NCBI GenBank assembly: GCA_963931865.1 | Contig: OZ007513.1 | Location: forward strand, 2,957,914 to 3,021,913 | Length of the DNA: 64,000 bases | From: Axinella damicornis | Taxonomy: Eukaryota; Porifera; Demospongiae; Axinellida; Axinellidae | Reading direction: 5' to 3' | Shown here: in pieces, positions 12,265 through 24,359 of the stretch | How the letters are laid out: the number at the start of each line of letters is the position of its first letter | Position numbering within the stretch: the stretch's first letter is position 1 | Notes under the pieces: generated by a model | The model's database searches: none | Told to the model about the DNA's origin: nothing | Seen by the model: the letters and a program-made list of their open reading frames with translations, nothing else | Made by a program: the position numbers and the translations under genes

Positions 12265-13011
12265 TATTACTTAAACGTGTCTAGGGATGGTTTAACTATA
12301 TATAACACATTGCATTATTGTGAAACCAGGTGGAGTATGAAGAACTATGATTCTGTGGTTGCTGTCCCTCTTACTTTGGCAATACTCTGCTCCACTCATT
12401 ATCAGTGAACAAGTTGTGTATAGCTACTCATCACAAAGGCAAAGCCTTATACATGCAACATCTGCATTACCTAAAATCATCTCTGTACTTACCATGTCCA
12501 GCTATACTTTCAAGTGGACAGGGTCTTGTACGTAGCTCCTTGTAGCTAGCTATATAGTGGTATCAACACAATGGCTAATGAGACTTATACTTGTCCCAAG
12601 AATTATGCTTAGTACGATTCTCAAGTCTAAGTCATGTTGTGAACTGCCAAATTTTTAGTGTGTACGTAACACAGGAAATGAGGCTACAATAAAACCAGCT
12701 TTTTGGTGTGTATAGATAGCTATGTGTATGTCGCCAAGCAGATTTTGCAGAGAATTACAATCACTACTTTCAAATTGTTAATATGTGCCAAGTTTTTGCT
12801 TGGGACAAGTAGCTGTAAGTCTCGTGTGCCAAGTGTTATGCTTGGGACAAGTACATTATAAGTCTGACTTATATGGCCCAGTACTTAGACACATTTTTTT
12901 ACCATCCTCATGTGAGACAAGTATAAGTCACGGGGAGATTAAGTGAGCCCCTGCACTTTTGGCATTAATGGTAACTGTAATGCATACTCCATTATTGGGT
13001 GAACCAGAGAG

Positions 13012-13218
13012 TCAAATAGGTGGCTTCGGCTGCTGCTCCCCGATTGCATCCCTCAGCTGTTCTGCCAGGCCCCAATGTTCTCGAACATTCTTTGTGTAGT
13101 TGAGGTTCAGTACATAACGAACATCCCATGCACTTCCGTCACTCACAGACACACACACACCTGTATTGATGTAGGTGTTTGTGTGAGGGAGTAAATGAGA
13201 GAAGAGATGAACACACAA
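13012..13218 (-). CDS. Possible terminal exon, function unknown
   Basis: The minus-strand frame reads SDGSAWDVRYVLNLNYTKNV and then an amphipathic part with EHWGLAEQLRDAIGEQQ before the stop at 13012. The last 45 residues look like real protein, while the start (MCVHLF...) overlaps a CA-rich stretch and is probably intronic; an acceptor-like tacatcaatacag lies inside. No other exon of the same gene was found nearby. Confidence 0.3.
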   Translation of the reverse strand: MCVHLFSHLLPHTNTYINTGVCVSVSDGSAWDVRYVLNLNYTKNVREHWGLAEQLRDAIGEQQPKPPI

Positions 13219-15717
13219 TTGTGATAGGATGGTGTCAGAACTGCATCTGAGTTGTGTACTAACAATGTATATAATTATTATACTGTATGTCCTCCATGGA
13301 CCAAATGCAAATAGCTAGCTTTAATTCTTGTTGCCATAGTAACAAGTGTGCAGGTACCACACAAATGAAAATACTCACAGACCCAGGTTCAACAAAATCA
13401 GATTCACATCTTAGAATGCTGCTAATCACTGTTCAATTTGTGTTTCTTGAGCACCTTGAATAGAACTGTATGAGGTATATTTCACTGTAGCTAATCTGCC
13501 TACTTACTGCAGCATGCAAACTACCAGTTTCAACATGACCAGTATTTACAGTGACCACTACAGCCAACTGTTAACCATGCATTCAGTCAGAACTCTACAC
13601 TGCGAAAAAAACAAACAAACCAACACTAGAGGCAACCCAAGTGCCATGGTGGTTACCAGTTGGAACTCGCAAGTTCGAAGCATGCAAGTTGTGTACTAAC
13701 AACGATTGTGTGTTAGTAGAATGTTATTATGTATTGTCCTCCTTAACAAAAGTAATCGACTATACATGCAGTAGCTAACTAGGTTTCCTGTTGCCACACA
13801 AGTTTGTCGGTACCAGCCCAAGCACATGCAATGACTGCAACTGCATGCAAGATGGGGACCAACCAACCGTAAGAAACCTTATGAAACATCAGAAGCAAAA
13901 ACCCTGTATTAAAGTATAACGCTTAGTATTAAAGCCCCCATATAAATTCTTATGAGCTTATGGGAGCTCATGACGGCTTTTGCAGTCATTGGTTGGTAAA
14001 GAGTTAATGGCTTTGTAGAGAGGTTGTCCTGTTCTTGGAAGTTTATTAGAACTACAGGGAAAAGCATTTATTTGGGATGTATTGTGTCCCTATCTCGGAG
14101 GGTCCACTATCGGAGGTTTTGCCAGTCTCCCAATGACAATTATTATACAAGACTACACTCTGACATGCTGCTCACTATATAATTTATACAGGGAAAAGAG
14201 TGTCAACTCCTTAACATTGAAGAACAGTGAACTATAATATATAAGCTGAATTCTATAATAATTACAAGGGTAAATACCCTATTAACTTGTGGGTACCTCC
14301 GGAATGGGAAATGGGATGTACTATGGAATCTTAAAGTGTCCCACTTCCTATAGCCTTCATAGCCTTAAGGGTCAAAGGGCATGCACATGCACATTTATAA
14401 GCTTCAAGGGATGCATTCTGTACATAACTAGTAGCCTTACCTGAGACTTCTGAGGTGAAAAATGGTGCCTTCCAGTCCATTCCACTGTTCCATGCAGTCT
14501 AGTGATCCATTCCTTACGCAGACATGCATCACTGGAATGCACCATATCCAGTTTTACATTGACGTATACATGTACACATCTTCAGCAGTTTCATACTGGA
14601 TTTTAAGCTAATACATTGGTACGCTGACATTGATTTGATGTCACTTTGTGGACATTACCACAATTAATTATGCATTCCAAGTAGAGTATGATATTGAGGA
14701 CAATTGTCAACTACATAATTAAAAAAAAGTTGTTAACTCTCTGTCAAATACCTTCAGCTATAAATACAAAACTGTTGTGCTCCATATCGATACAATATGC
14801 TGTGAAAACAGAGGGAGGTATACCAAGATGGATAGGTAGTTTGTGTGGGAGCAATAATCAGTGGCTGTGGGACCATCATTAAGTTTAGTTTCCAAAGATT
14901 CGCTCCATTATACTTGCATTGAAGAGACATTATGGATGACCACTGAAGATAACATCAATTTGGCACGTTGAAGTCTGTATATGTAAGCACTTATTCAATG
15001 CCAATTAGCTCAGTACTGTATATTGAATGCCACATTCCACAGTTCATTAGTGCATCGCGCATGTCACTTTATCAAACACTCACAACATCCACTCAGGCAA
15101 GTATGATACAATAAAGGTGGTACACAATGAAACTATGCCCACTCGGGCTACATCCACTAAGGGCAAGTAGCTAAGATAATGCACAATGAAAGAACGCCCG
15201 AGTCGGGCAAGAAAGATATAATAACAGTGTTTCATAAAACAGTGTTCCAGTTTCCCCTCATATTGGGTACCTAGCAAGTGGTGGCCACCTCTCGAGAAGG
15301 GGGTAACACCTCATGGTGATCATAATTCTGAGGCTGCCAACTTCATCTGCCTCTACCTCAGAGTTCCGGGAGCTGGGTAGGATGAAATTGAAAGCATGCC
15401 ATCAATTAGGAATAGATTCAAAGCTCATTCTACCTGAAATGCAGGTATTACAATAATTACACTTTAATACCTCAAATGAAGTTATATTCCATGCAACTAG
15501 GGCAACCCAAGGATTGGGGTACTATTTAGCGCATGCGCAAATAGTGGAAACCAGGCCCTTTTCTCCTTGCCGTCTCGGGCCTGGGAATGAGGCTAGGTAT
15601 ACACCCACTACGTCAAAGCAGCAACTGGGTTTTCTCAGGCAGCCAAAGTCGCATCATATCCTGAACAGGAAAAATGGGTTCTCCTGCTCCTCGATGAGAT
15701 GCACTAGTGTTGATTGT
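13219..15717. other. No gene seen; duplicated blocks and AT-rich DNA
   Basis: 13219-13870 continues the segmental duplication. 13870-15500 holds only short, unsupported frames. Around 15095-15225 a short motif (caatgaaa..gcccactcgggc) recurs three times. A cctgggaatgaggcta palindromic-family half-site lies at 15589. Confidence 0.5.
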
Positions 15718-16264
15718 TTGGTTGAAGGGCCAACTTTGGAGTTGATACTCAAGATGATGCAAGAAAGGGTTTGACCACCGTCTTCCAGTGGAGAAGTTGG
15801 TAGTTAGTTTGATGATATGTGCGAAGATGTCCTTGCATTCTACAAAGCGAAGTCTGCTAACGTCCACTCCAAAGTGCGCATTGTGCTAATGATTCACCTC
15901 CAATTGACACTGGTGGGGTACACGTCGGCAGGGGCACAGCAGAAGGTATACTGGTTTCCTGCGAACGAAATGTTTAGGCGGTTTGATTGGCCCCCCCAAC
16001 ATCTCTAAGGCTGGTTTCTAGATCACAAGTAGGAGGAAATTGAAAGCATCTAAGGCTGGTTTCTAGATCACAAGTGAAGTCACCTGGTCTTCTTAAGGCC
16101 CTAGGTGCTATGGTTGCGCACAGCATTTGCCAAGATGGAATAGGTTTCCCCTACTTTTCACAAGCTTGCTACTGGTACATGGTTGGTGGAGAGGAGAAAG
16201 CCTTACATTACATCAGCATGGATAATCTTCGAAGTGATGCAGCAATGGTTGTCTCCCAGGAATG
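15718..16264 (+). pseudogene. HECT-type domain remnant
   Basis: Plus-strand pieces in shifting frames read VEGPTLELILKMMQERV, FDDMCEDVLAFYKAK, GAQQKVYWFPANEMF, FDWPPQHL, then LLKALGAMVAHSICQDGIGF and YWYMVGGEEKALHYIS. From memory this order (a helix, D..ALAFYK, G...RQ.Y, PP.HL, G.MI.HS....GIGFP, YW..GGEEKAL) matches HECT-like domains common in sponge and cnidarian genomes. In-frame stops and frameshifts show it is dead. The catalytic cysteine region would lie further downstream and is not recognisable. It could be a processed copy or part of a domesticated transposon. Confidence 0.5.
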
Positions 16265-16559
16265 AACCATTGTACTAAGTTGTGCAGGCAGATCAAAGGA
16301 ACCAGTAGCGCCTTTCAGCTGCTCTAACTACCAATTAAGGCAAGTGTGCAAGGTGTTAGGATAAGTGAGCTGCAGGTGCACTACAAATTCAATTAGTGTA
16401 TTCTGGCCCTGGGAGCAGGGCTGAGTACAAGCCACTTAGGAAATTAGGCATACCAATCAGTGTTCAGGAGACGGCTGGTACAAATTACTCTTCTGATCAT
16501 TGAAAACTAGGCAGGGTTGATAACAAAAGACTTCTAAATAAAGTGCTGGTTGCTTCTTT

Positions 16560-17930
16560 GAACGCACAGGTATGTGCTAAGGTGGTGCAATTACTTACAT
16601 GCAGGACCAATAATGCTGACAATGAACGTGCATCAGCTTTGCCACCTTGTGTATCATGTAAGGAACTGGTAACCAAGTAGGGGGGCACTACAGCTGCATT
16701 GGTTGTGAAGTACAGACTTCACGCTTCGATGACTTGGCCTACTGCTTTCGTGCCAATCACTGTACACTAGCTGAACGTCAACAGTTCATTTTACAAGGAG
16801 AGGCATGGAAGCATTCTCAGATCAACACACTCAAGAAACTTAGGTCTGCCCGCCTTTACAACAGAAATGTCCGGGCAGTCCGATACTGTACCACACACGC
16901 TACTTTCTGATGGGTAATCTATCAGCATGACATAGGTGCATTCCGCATCCTTGCGGCAAATGGGGACAAACTTTCTGATGAGGAAAAACACCTCTTCAGA
17001 GGATACCCCGATTCTGTGGGATGGCGTAGGTGCATTCCACGTCCTTGTGGCAGCTGGGGAGATCCAGTCTACACACTGAACTGGGAGTGAACACACTATA
17101 GGAAACAAGAAAGTTGAAGAAACCATAATTGGAAAAAGAGCTAAGGGATCTACAACCAGAACTACGTAGTAATGTGCCACACTCCTACTCAATACTCCAC
17201 AAGCCTCTCTTGACAGCCTGAACCTTGGAAACTATGTTCTAGCAGCTCCATGATCTGAAGGGTCACATGCACAACATTATTGCGGAAGTCACACAAGAAG
17301 CAAGGGGTGAAACCCTACCAATCCTCAAACAAGGACAGGACGCAGTCCTTGACAAATGCACTTTGCGATGTTTCGATTATCGAAACGCTGTGATCCAGAT
17401 CTACAAGTCTCTACAACAATCCAGATGCCCGGATTACGGAACACTTTCGTACTGCTGTTGAGATCACCGAAATCATGTATGCCCCAGATTCAAAACGAAC
17501 ACCCAGGATGGTTCTGAGATTCCACAACCTAGTATACCAACATGTCAAGTATGTAACAATCTCTTTGTACATGATGCCATCAAGAATCCTGTATTTGGTT
17601 GCTATTTCCACTCAATCACCCGCCATGCTCCTTTGCTACTACGGATCATCTGCCTACGTTCGGTCAATACTGAAGTGCAAGAGTGTAGCTATGTTCGGAC
17701 AGGCCAAGCAGATCAATAAAAGTTCATCTAGTCTGAAGGCAAACCATGTCATCACCAATTTCTTAATTCGAATCCATGAAGAAGCTACAGCACAAGCCAA
17801 TCCCCTCGTGATACAAGAAGATGAGATCCATAACACACTTCGTATTGGTTATGCTACTGTAGGTGGTAGTTTTGCGCATGTACATTGGCATGCAAATGTG
17901 GAGGTTGTATTTTGTGCATGAGGTCAGAAA
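16560..17930 (+). pseudogene. Decayed transposon-like coding region
   Basis: Plus-strand fragments in different frames include a cysteine cluster (PPCVSCKELVTK, then after a stop GGHYSCIGCEVQTSRFDD) and AYCFRANHCTLAERQQFIL. A C-terminal block follows: FHSITRHAPLLLRIICLRSV, NTEVQE, then after a one-base shift MFGQAKQINKSSSSLKANH and VITNFLIRIHEEA. The last part resembles, from memory, the R..N.E.QE..F.QAK.I pattern of multicopy sponge/cnidarian proteins. At least six stops or shifts separate the pieces, so no intact product is possible. The long ORF at 17475-17921 is partly in frame with it. Confidence 0.4.
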
Positions 17931-19214
17931 AAATGAGACTTAGCAAATTGGACTCCACTGTCCTGGTTTTTATTTTTTCTTCCCCCCTTAACAGCCAGAA
18001 AACTACCAGGACAGAACTGCAATAAGAGTTTGAAGGGGAAATCACATCTGAACAATCATCGACAGAGGATGAAGTGACGAACCATTTGATAGAAGAGATG
18101 AAGTGCCGAACCATTTGGAGGAACTCCGAAAACGCAGACAAGACATCATCTAGCTCAGGATATATTCCTTTGGAAGTTGCAGTAACCTCAGTAATTATGT
18201 ACTTACCGTATTGGGCTTCTGCAGTATTCCCCCAGAGCCAACTTCTTAGCCCAATTCCAAAGCTTTGTGGTTTAATGCTCATCCAATCTTTTCATGTGTG
18301 CAGGTGTGCGTAGGAGAAAGAGATGAGAGCGAAAGAAATTATCGACAAAAGACAGAAGCAGAAAAATCTTTCATAAAGTACATTGTTGACTTGCTAAACA
18401 TTATACAACATCCTGTCAGGTACAAGCACTATAAACGTTGAGCCGGTGGACTCCAGTGAGCTGGGAAAGGTCCAGCTTTAGATCCCAACAGACTAGGAAC
18501 CAGCATCAGTAAGTTTACAAATGGTATAGGCTACACCATATCATAAAATTCACATCATGTGGCTCTTTCTTTATCAACAGAATATGTGCAGTCTAAGCAT
18601 ATTAAGGTCTCTTGATTGTGCAATGACAAGTGCATCACCAGAAATTTGTACGCATTGGGTGGACGTAAAACAGACCAACTAGATATATGGATGTACTCGG
18701 AGTTGTGAGCATGTGGAGATAATGTACGATGTGTTAACATAATTTTCATGCGCATTGTATATTACCCTGCGTGAGAGTCAGCAGTTGAAAGAAGATCAAG
18801 GCATTCACCTGGATGGTCGTAGAGTAGATTCTCCCGTTGGGTTAGAGTCTAAGTTTATGTGGTCTTGTGCTGTATAGTAAACAAGAGTATGGAACTCTTG
18901 TACCTAAGCCCAAGACATTTACTGAGATGATTTGTGTAGTTCTAGATAAAGTGCTATGTAGATAGGTAGGACACATGACATAGCCTGGTTCCCAGGCCAT
19001 TCCTGCCACTTGCCAGTTTAAGGTTCATGAATATCCTTTACAGTCTCCACCAAGAGGAAACTCAAACCACAATTAGGTAGATATGGTGACCATGATCGGC
19101 AATGAGCTCTACCAGACAGTAAAACTAGAAGAGGCGGCTGGAAAGTGAGCTAATGTACATGTAGCTAACTTCATTACAGCTAGCTATATACATTACTAAT
19201 TCGTATATACAGCA
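17931..19214. repeat. Non-coding; left partner of a direct duplication
   Basis: 18530-18610 matches 20920-21015 (tttatcaacagaat.tgtgcagtctaagc), and 18976-19195 matches 20504-20815 (cctggttcccaggccattcc, then ccaccaagaggaaactcaaa). The order of the two blocks differs between the sides. 18775-18870 can be read as ..DGRRVDSP.., a possible trace of a transposase; this is weak. Confidence 0.6.
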
Positions 19215-20240
19215 CCGAACAGGAAGGAGCAGCTGTTAACCTGAGTGCTATTCCACCTAACCACGTACAGGACCATAAAGACATGATATACTGAACAGGA
19301 AGGTGCAGCTGTTAGCCTGAGTGCTATTCCACCTGGCCGCGTACAGGACAAAGACATGACATACCAAACAGGAAGGTGCAGCTGTTAGCCTGAGTGCTAT
19401 TCCACCTAACCACGTACAGGACCGTAAAGACATGAAATACTGAACAGGAAGGTGCAGGTGTTAGCCTGAGTGCTATTCCACCTGGCCACGTACATGACAA
19501 AGATATGATATACCGAACAGGAAGGTGCAGCTGTTAGCCTGAGTGCTATTCCACCTGGCCGCGTACAGGATAAAGATATCATATACCGAACAGGAGGTGC
19601 AGCTGTTAGCCTGAGTGCTATTCCACCTGGCCGCGTACAGGATAAAGATATAATATACTGAACAGGAAGGTGCAGCTGTTAGCCTGAGTGCTATTCCACC
19701 TAACCACGTACAGGACCGTAAAGACATGATATACTGAACAGGAAGGTGCAGCTGTTAGCCTGAGTGGTATTCCACCTAACCACGTACAGGACCGTAATAA
19801 CATGATATACTGAACAGGAGGTGCAGCTGTTAGCCTGAGTGCTATTCCACCTGGCCGCGTACAGGATAAAGATATGATATACTGAACAGGAGGTGCAGCT
19901 GTTAGCCTGAGTGCTATTCCACCTGGCCACGTACAGGATAAAGATATGATATACTGAACAGGAGGTGCAGCTGTTAGCCTGAGTGCTATTCCACCTGGCC
20001 GCGTACAGGATAAAGATATGATATACTGAACAGGAGGTGCAGCTGTTAGCCTGAGTGCTATTCCACCTGGCCGTGTACAGGACAAAGACATGATATACTG
20101 AACAGGAAGATGCAGCTGTTAGCCTGAGTGCTATTCCACCTAGCCGCGTACAAGACAGTACAAGACAAAGATACGATATACCAAACAGGAAGGTGCAGCT
20201 GTTAGCCTGAGTGCTATTCCACCTGGCTGCGTACAGGACA
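19215..20240. repeat. 74-bp minisatellite, about 14 copies
   Basis: The unit contains aggtgcagctgttagcctga, gtgctattccacct, then (ggccgc/aaccac)gtacagga and a variable taaagatatgatatactgaac. Two sub-types alternate (ggccgcgtacaggataaag and aaccacgtacaggaccgtaa), indicating higher-order turnover. A single diverged unit sits at about 20845-20885. Long minus-strand frames here are repeat artefacts. Confidence 0.95.
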
Positions 20241-21535
20241 AAGACATAGAACAATACCCCTGATGATATGCTGTAGTGGAAGTGGACTGGTTCATCGTCT
20301 CATGCAGTTTCCTAGCGAATTCGAATATATTGAACTGACCTAGTACCTTGAGAGGAAAATGGAATAAAGAACGATACCCCTGATGAGAAGCTGTGAAATA
20401 TGCACGAGGCTGTATATATGGTACCGTCGATATAACCTGTGGGAATAGTTCAGCAGCTAATTATAATCTTCTAATGATCTACATGTAGTGGAATACATAT
20501 GGCATAGCCTGGTTCCCAGGCCATTCCGGCCACTAGCAGTTTAAGGTTCATAAATAGGGAAACAGACCAAGTATGCTCATTGGCGCAGATGAAACACAGC
20601 CACTTGCTAACGTTTTCAGCTACAGCAGACTGAAAAGACTGTGAAGATGGGAAACAAAGGTACCAAAGACCACCAAGAGGAAACTCAAACCACTACTAGG
20701 TATCTATGGTGACCATGATCAACAATGAGATCTACCCGACAGTAAAACTAGAAGATGAGGCTGGAAAGTGAGCTAATGAACATGTAGCTAACTTCATTAC
20801 AGCTAGCTGAACTAATTCATATACAGCACCAAAGAGGATTGTGCAGCTATTAGCCTGAGCGCTATTCCACCTGGACGCATACAGGACAATAACAATGTCA
20901 TGTCAATACACTAGACACACCATATCATTTGTGGCTCTTTATTTATCAACAGAATGTGTGCAGTCTAAGCGCTACGTAGGTCTCACTCATGCAGCAAACG
21001 ACAAGTACACAAACTGCCAAAAGTGATCAATCGACACACTTCCTTCGTATGAACCTGCTATAAAGTTAAAATCTACAGTTTCAGCAAAATGTCAATTTTG
21101 TAAAGGTCATCAATTGGTTTAAGTATCACTCTAGAGGGCACAATAGCGGTTTGCTGAATCTTTCAGCTCTGCAAGGATTTTCGTTTGCTTTTACGGCCAT
21201 TGAAATGCATGACAGCCCCGGGATTATGTTTGAGCAAATTTTCTGTCTCATGCAGACTTGGCAGATCACCGAGACTTAATATAGCCAGATGTTTACATTA
21301 CAGAATTTACACAACAGCTGCTTTGCAAGGAGTACCAACCCGCTTGCTTTGAGTTTAGAGGTGATGATGAGGGGTCCAGCTGGTTCAGTCAGCTTATAGC
21401 TCATAGGTGTGCAAGAAATTTAGTTCTGCAAGCTGAGAGACTTAGGTGAGTTGTGTCTCTGCCTGTGTTAGAAACTGATTACTAGCTGCATACGCTCTTG
21501 ATCTAGATTGAAGTAGCTACTGGTGTGCACTGATT
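20241..21535. repeat. Right partner of the direct duplication, then probable 5' region of the small gene
   Basis: 20504-21015 repeats parts of 18530-19195. 21016-21535 is unique. A donor-like cttag/gtgagt lies at 21445 and may end an untranslated exon of the gene starting at 21536. Confidence 0.45.
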
Positions 21536-21939
21536 ATGATTGCTCAAAGAGAGGTAAGTGTAATGTGTTGTATAGATCTACTTTCACTGTATAGTATACT
21601 TACAGAAATAGTACTTCATTTCAGGAGGAGCCCCAGGCAGTTGTCATGGATCCGGACATTGAACTAGACTTGCTGGAGGTAAGTGTAATGTAGGTGTAGC
21701 TGTATAGATCTACTTTCACTCTATAGTATACTTACAGAAATAGTACTTCATTTCAGGAGGAGCCCCAGCTGCAGCCAGTTGCAATACTTGATATTGAACT
21801 GTTTTATGATGAACCATACCTGCTGGTGTTATACACCAATGGACACTTTGAATACGTTCACTGTAGCATTATTAAAGAAGAGTTTAACGATTTGTATCAG
21901 TCCTATTTCAACCCCCCGAAGAGGCCCGCACAGAACTGA
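21536..21939 (+). CDS. Three-exon gene for an acidic 84-residue protein
   Basis: Exons are 21536-21553, 21625-21678 and 21757-21939. All introns are phase 0, short (71 and 78 bp), and flanked by gtaagtgtaatg and ttcatttcag. The joined frame starts MIAQRE, continues EEPQAVVMDPDIELDLLE and EEPQLQPVAILDIELFYDE, then YLLVLYTNGHFEYVHC and an IIKEEFNDLYQSYF helix, and ends PPKRPAQN-stop. Exon 2 and the start of exon 3 are related (EEPQ...DIEL), and the two introns are also near-identical, so exon 2 arose by a tandem duplication that carried its intron. The N-terminal half is strongly acidic; the C-terminal half looks like a small beta/alpha domain. I do not recognise the family. Agreement of four splice sites and the reading frame makes it a real gene rather than chance. 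More 5' exons are possible. Confidence 0.7.
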
Positions 21940-23069
21940 GTAACCCACTTCTTGTACATGTATACCCTGTAATTTGTTTATTCCCGTTGTGTTTTTGCTG
22001 GTTCACATTCAAGGAGAGAAAGTTAAAGCGCACATAACCTCATTCCCAGGCCATTCTACCTGGGAGACTTGATTACATGTGGTGACGTCAGGTAGCCAGA
22101 TGGTAGACACATGGGAGGCAGTAATAATTATCATTTCATGTCGACCAGTCCATGGCATCGTGAACAACAAACAGTATTTATGCAGTCGCTGAGGAGGACC
22201 GACCATAGTAAGGGACTGGAGGTGGTGTTTCCAGTATGTAAAAATGGGCACTGAGGTGGCACAAATGTTGTTAAGACTTCTGAGCTAGAATTTTGTGGGG
22301 CAATATCTGGCTGCCTGCCTGCTATATACGTACTAGCTGTGTGTGAGTCAATTGTGTGTGTGTGTGTGTGTGTATGTGTGTGTGTGTGGGGGGGGGGGGG
22401 GGACAAAAACTCATCATTGGATATACATTACACTCTGTAGTGAATTTACTAACAAACAATAGGTTAGAAACTGCCTTGGTGATGTGGTAAAGTTCACCAC
22501 CGTTGTAAATGGTACAATTTTGTAGCGAAATAGACGAAGTGAAAATGTGGAGAAATCGAAAGGATTACCACAAATTCACCTGAGATTACTTTGTGCATGG
22601 GAAACTGTTTTGAACAATTTCACACCAAGTCGAAGTACCGAGATGCATAAAAGAGATAATTATATAATTATGTGCATGTGAATTTCATATTTCAGTGTAT
22701 TTCCTTTTTCTGAATTTCAATTTCTGGTAGCATTTCCTTGTTGTATGATGACAGCCGAGGGTGCTGCTGCACGGTAATGAATGTCCCAAGTTTGCAAGGC
22801 CTGGTTATTTTGATATGTAGGAAGTGTTGCTGCAGTTATATCATAATTAATGTGGTGGGGTAATTATATACCACTCGCTGGTTCAAGACAATGATCTGAT
22901 ATGATTCTCTAATGACACTGAGTAATGTTTTCTCTAACTGCTGGAAACTACTGTGTTAGTCTGCCACGTGGCGATGAAGCAGTTCACCATGAACGTGAAG
23001 CTCAGGTACAAGTATAAGTCAGGGGTAGGGTTACGATTAAGTTTGTAGACTGTCGTTCATCAATGTTCA
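21940..23069. other. No gene seen; microsatellite and AT-rich DNA
   Basis: After the stop at 21939 there is a cattcccaggccattc half-site at 22042, a GT/G microsatellite, and unique AT-rich sequence. A short donor-like exon (gtgaagctcag/gtacaag) near 23005 is unsupported. Confidence 0.5.
22350..22402. repeat. (GT)n followed by a 15-bp poly(G) run
   Basis: tgtgtgtg with one interruption, then gtgtgtgggggggg. Confidence 0.95.
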
Positions 23070-23689
23070 GTGTTACCTTTAGTCTGGGAAGACTCAGAGG
23101 CCCTGAAGCAGTTTCCTCATAAACTCACACCAGGCACAGCACTCACTGTGATAGATGTCTTGAATTCTACAAGCTTAATCAATTTGAGTTTCATCACTAT
23201 TAATTTACTCTACCATTATGAAGCATCATCAAACAGACTAGGGTCATCTGCGGCCCGTTGGCCTGGAATGCTAAACAGGGTGTGGTAACGCATCCCTCTG
23301 GGGACAATACTGAACCCCTAGGGTCATCTGCAACCCTGTGGTATACCCCCACAAAGAGAGCTATGCAACTCGTACTGTGAAAATGCTAGATTTAGTTGTA
23401 AATCACCTTCCGACAGTTCTGGCAACAATGTCCTTCCCTACAACATGTCCATCTTGGCCAAACTGGTCGTATCCAAAGGACTGTTCTGTCCACATGTAAG
23501 CTGAATTTTTAGGTTTCTAGATACATCCAGGTCCACTGACTAGGAGGAACACGATCTGCAAGCATGGGGTGTGGTCTAGTTTGCAGCTCCCATAAGCTAA
23601 GAATCTCATTTTGGATGTACTTTCTGTAGTATTATTAATGTGCTAGGATTTATTGTCAATGTAGAAACAATCTCAATCTGTCTTCCTAC

Positions 23690-24235
23690 ACGCTGAAGGT
23701 AAAGACTAGGGAAACAACCACAGCAGTTGTCACGGAGCTTATGCTGAGGATGCACTCAATGCCTATAAGATGAACGTGCAAAGCCTGGAGGGAAACAACC
23801 ACAGCAGTTGTCACGGAGCTTATGCTGAGGATGCACTCAATGCCTATAAGATGAACGCAAAGCCTGGAGGGAAACAACTATAGCAGTTGTCACGGAGCTT
23901 ATGCTGAGGATGCACTCAATGCCTATAAGATGAACGCAAAGCCTGGAGGGAAACAACTACAGCAGTTGTCACAGAGCTTATGCTGAGGATGCACTCAATG
24001 CCTGTAAGATGAACGCAAAGCCTGGTGGGAAACAACCACGCATGAGAGACACGGTTTGGCAGGGCAAAGTACAGACAATAGTGTTTAGTGTTGGAGTGCC
24101 CAAAGGTTTGATCCAGGTTCTCAAGGAAATGGGGTTGACACCCGTCGTATGAAGTTGGACGATATGAGACGTGAGCTAGCCAGCCATTCAGATTTCAAGG
24201 AGGAAAAAACAAACGTTTAGCTTGGGCCCAACACC
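23690..24235 (+). pseudogene. DDE transposase, catalytic/C-terminal fragment
   Basis: The plus-strand frame gives NNHSSCHGAYAEDALNAYKM, NAKPGG, then MRDTVWQGKVQTIVFSVGVP and KGLIQVLKEMG; after a shift it gives RRMKLDDMRRELASHSDFKE. I recognise this as the FDHSSCHG...DALN..KMN.KPGGKQP.MRDT block of a DDE-type transposon protein seen in fungi, sponges and cnidarians. The codons for the first part have been amplified as a roughly 80-bp tandem repeat, which destroys the gene. The downstream PKFHC.LNPIE block is missing. Its N-terminal counterpart lies at 24360-25008 on the opposite strand. Confidence 0.65.
23709..24028. repeat. About 80-bp tandem repeat, 4 copies, inside transposase DNA
   Basis: Units start ggaaacaacca(c/t)agcagttg and contain cacggagcttatgctgagga and tgcctataagatgaacg. 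Confidence 0.9.
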
Positions 24236-24359
24236 TTTCTATGGGATTTAACTCACAATGAAATTTAGGCAGCATAATACATGTGTACCCACGGTTATTC
24301 AGAAAATGACCCAATATTCTACTACATCAGACCGCTCATGTCTGTCCACGTAAGTACCT

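Larger units (their letters stand above)
10563..13011. repeat. Upstream DNA of the beta-helix gene, second copy of the segmental duplication
   Basis: The first 350 bp match 2866-3120, including the acceptor and the g(c/g)ccacaagacttgga block. The remainder shares scattered blocks with 3400-5300. It contains two MITEs, listed separately, and an ORF at 11691-11915 that I cannot support as a gene. Confidence 0.55.

Noticed and set aside
17475..17921. 148-residue ORF as an intact gene
   Set aside because: The recognisable block changes frame within it; only the second half is in the ancestral frame, so it is a remnant.
19473..20254. Minus-strand ORFs of 84-184 residues with LRLTAAPPVQYI repeats
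   Set aside because: Products of the 74-bp tandem array; they open in two frames because of unit-length changes.
22131..22406. 91-residue ORF with HTHTHT
   Set aside because: Translation of the GT/CA microsatellite and poly(G) run; the same applies at 44513-44716, 58573-59037, 59169-59445 and 60283-60498.
23709..24028. CRISPR array
   Set aside because: Units of about 80 bp repeat head to tail without unique spacers, inside a transposase remnant; the genome is eukaryotic. The other arrays also lack spacers.
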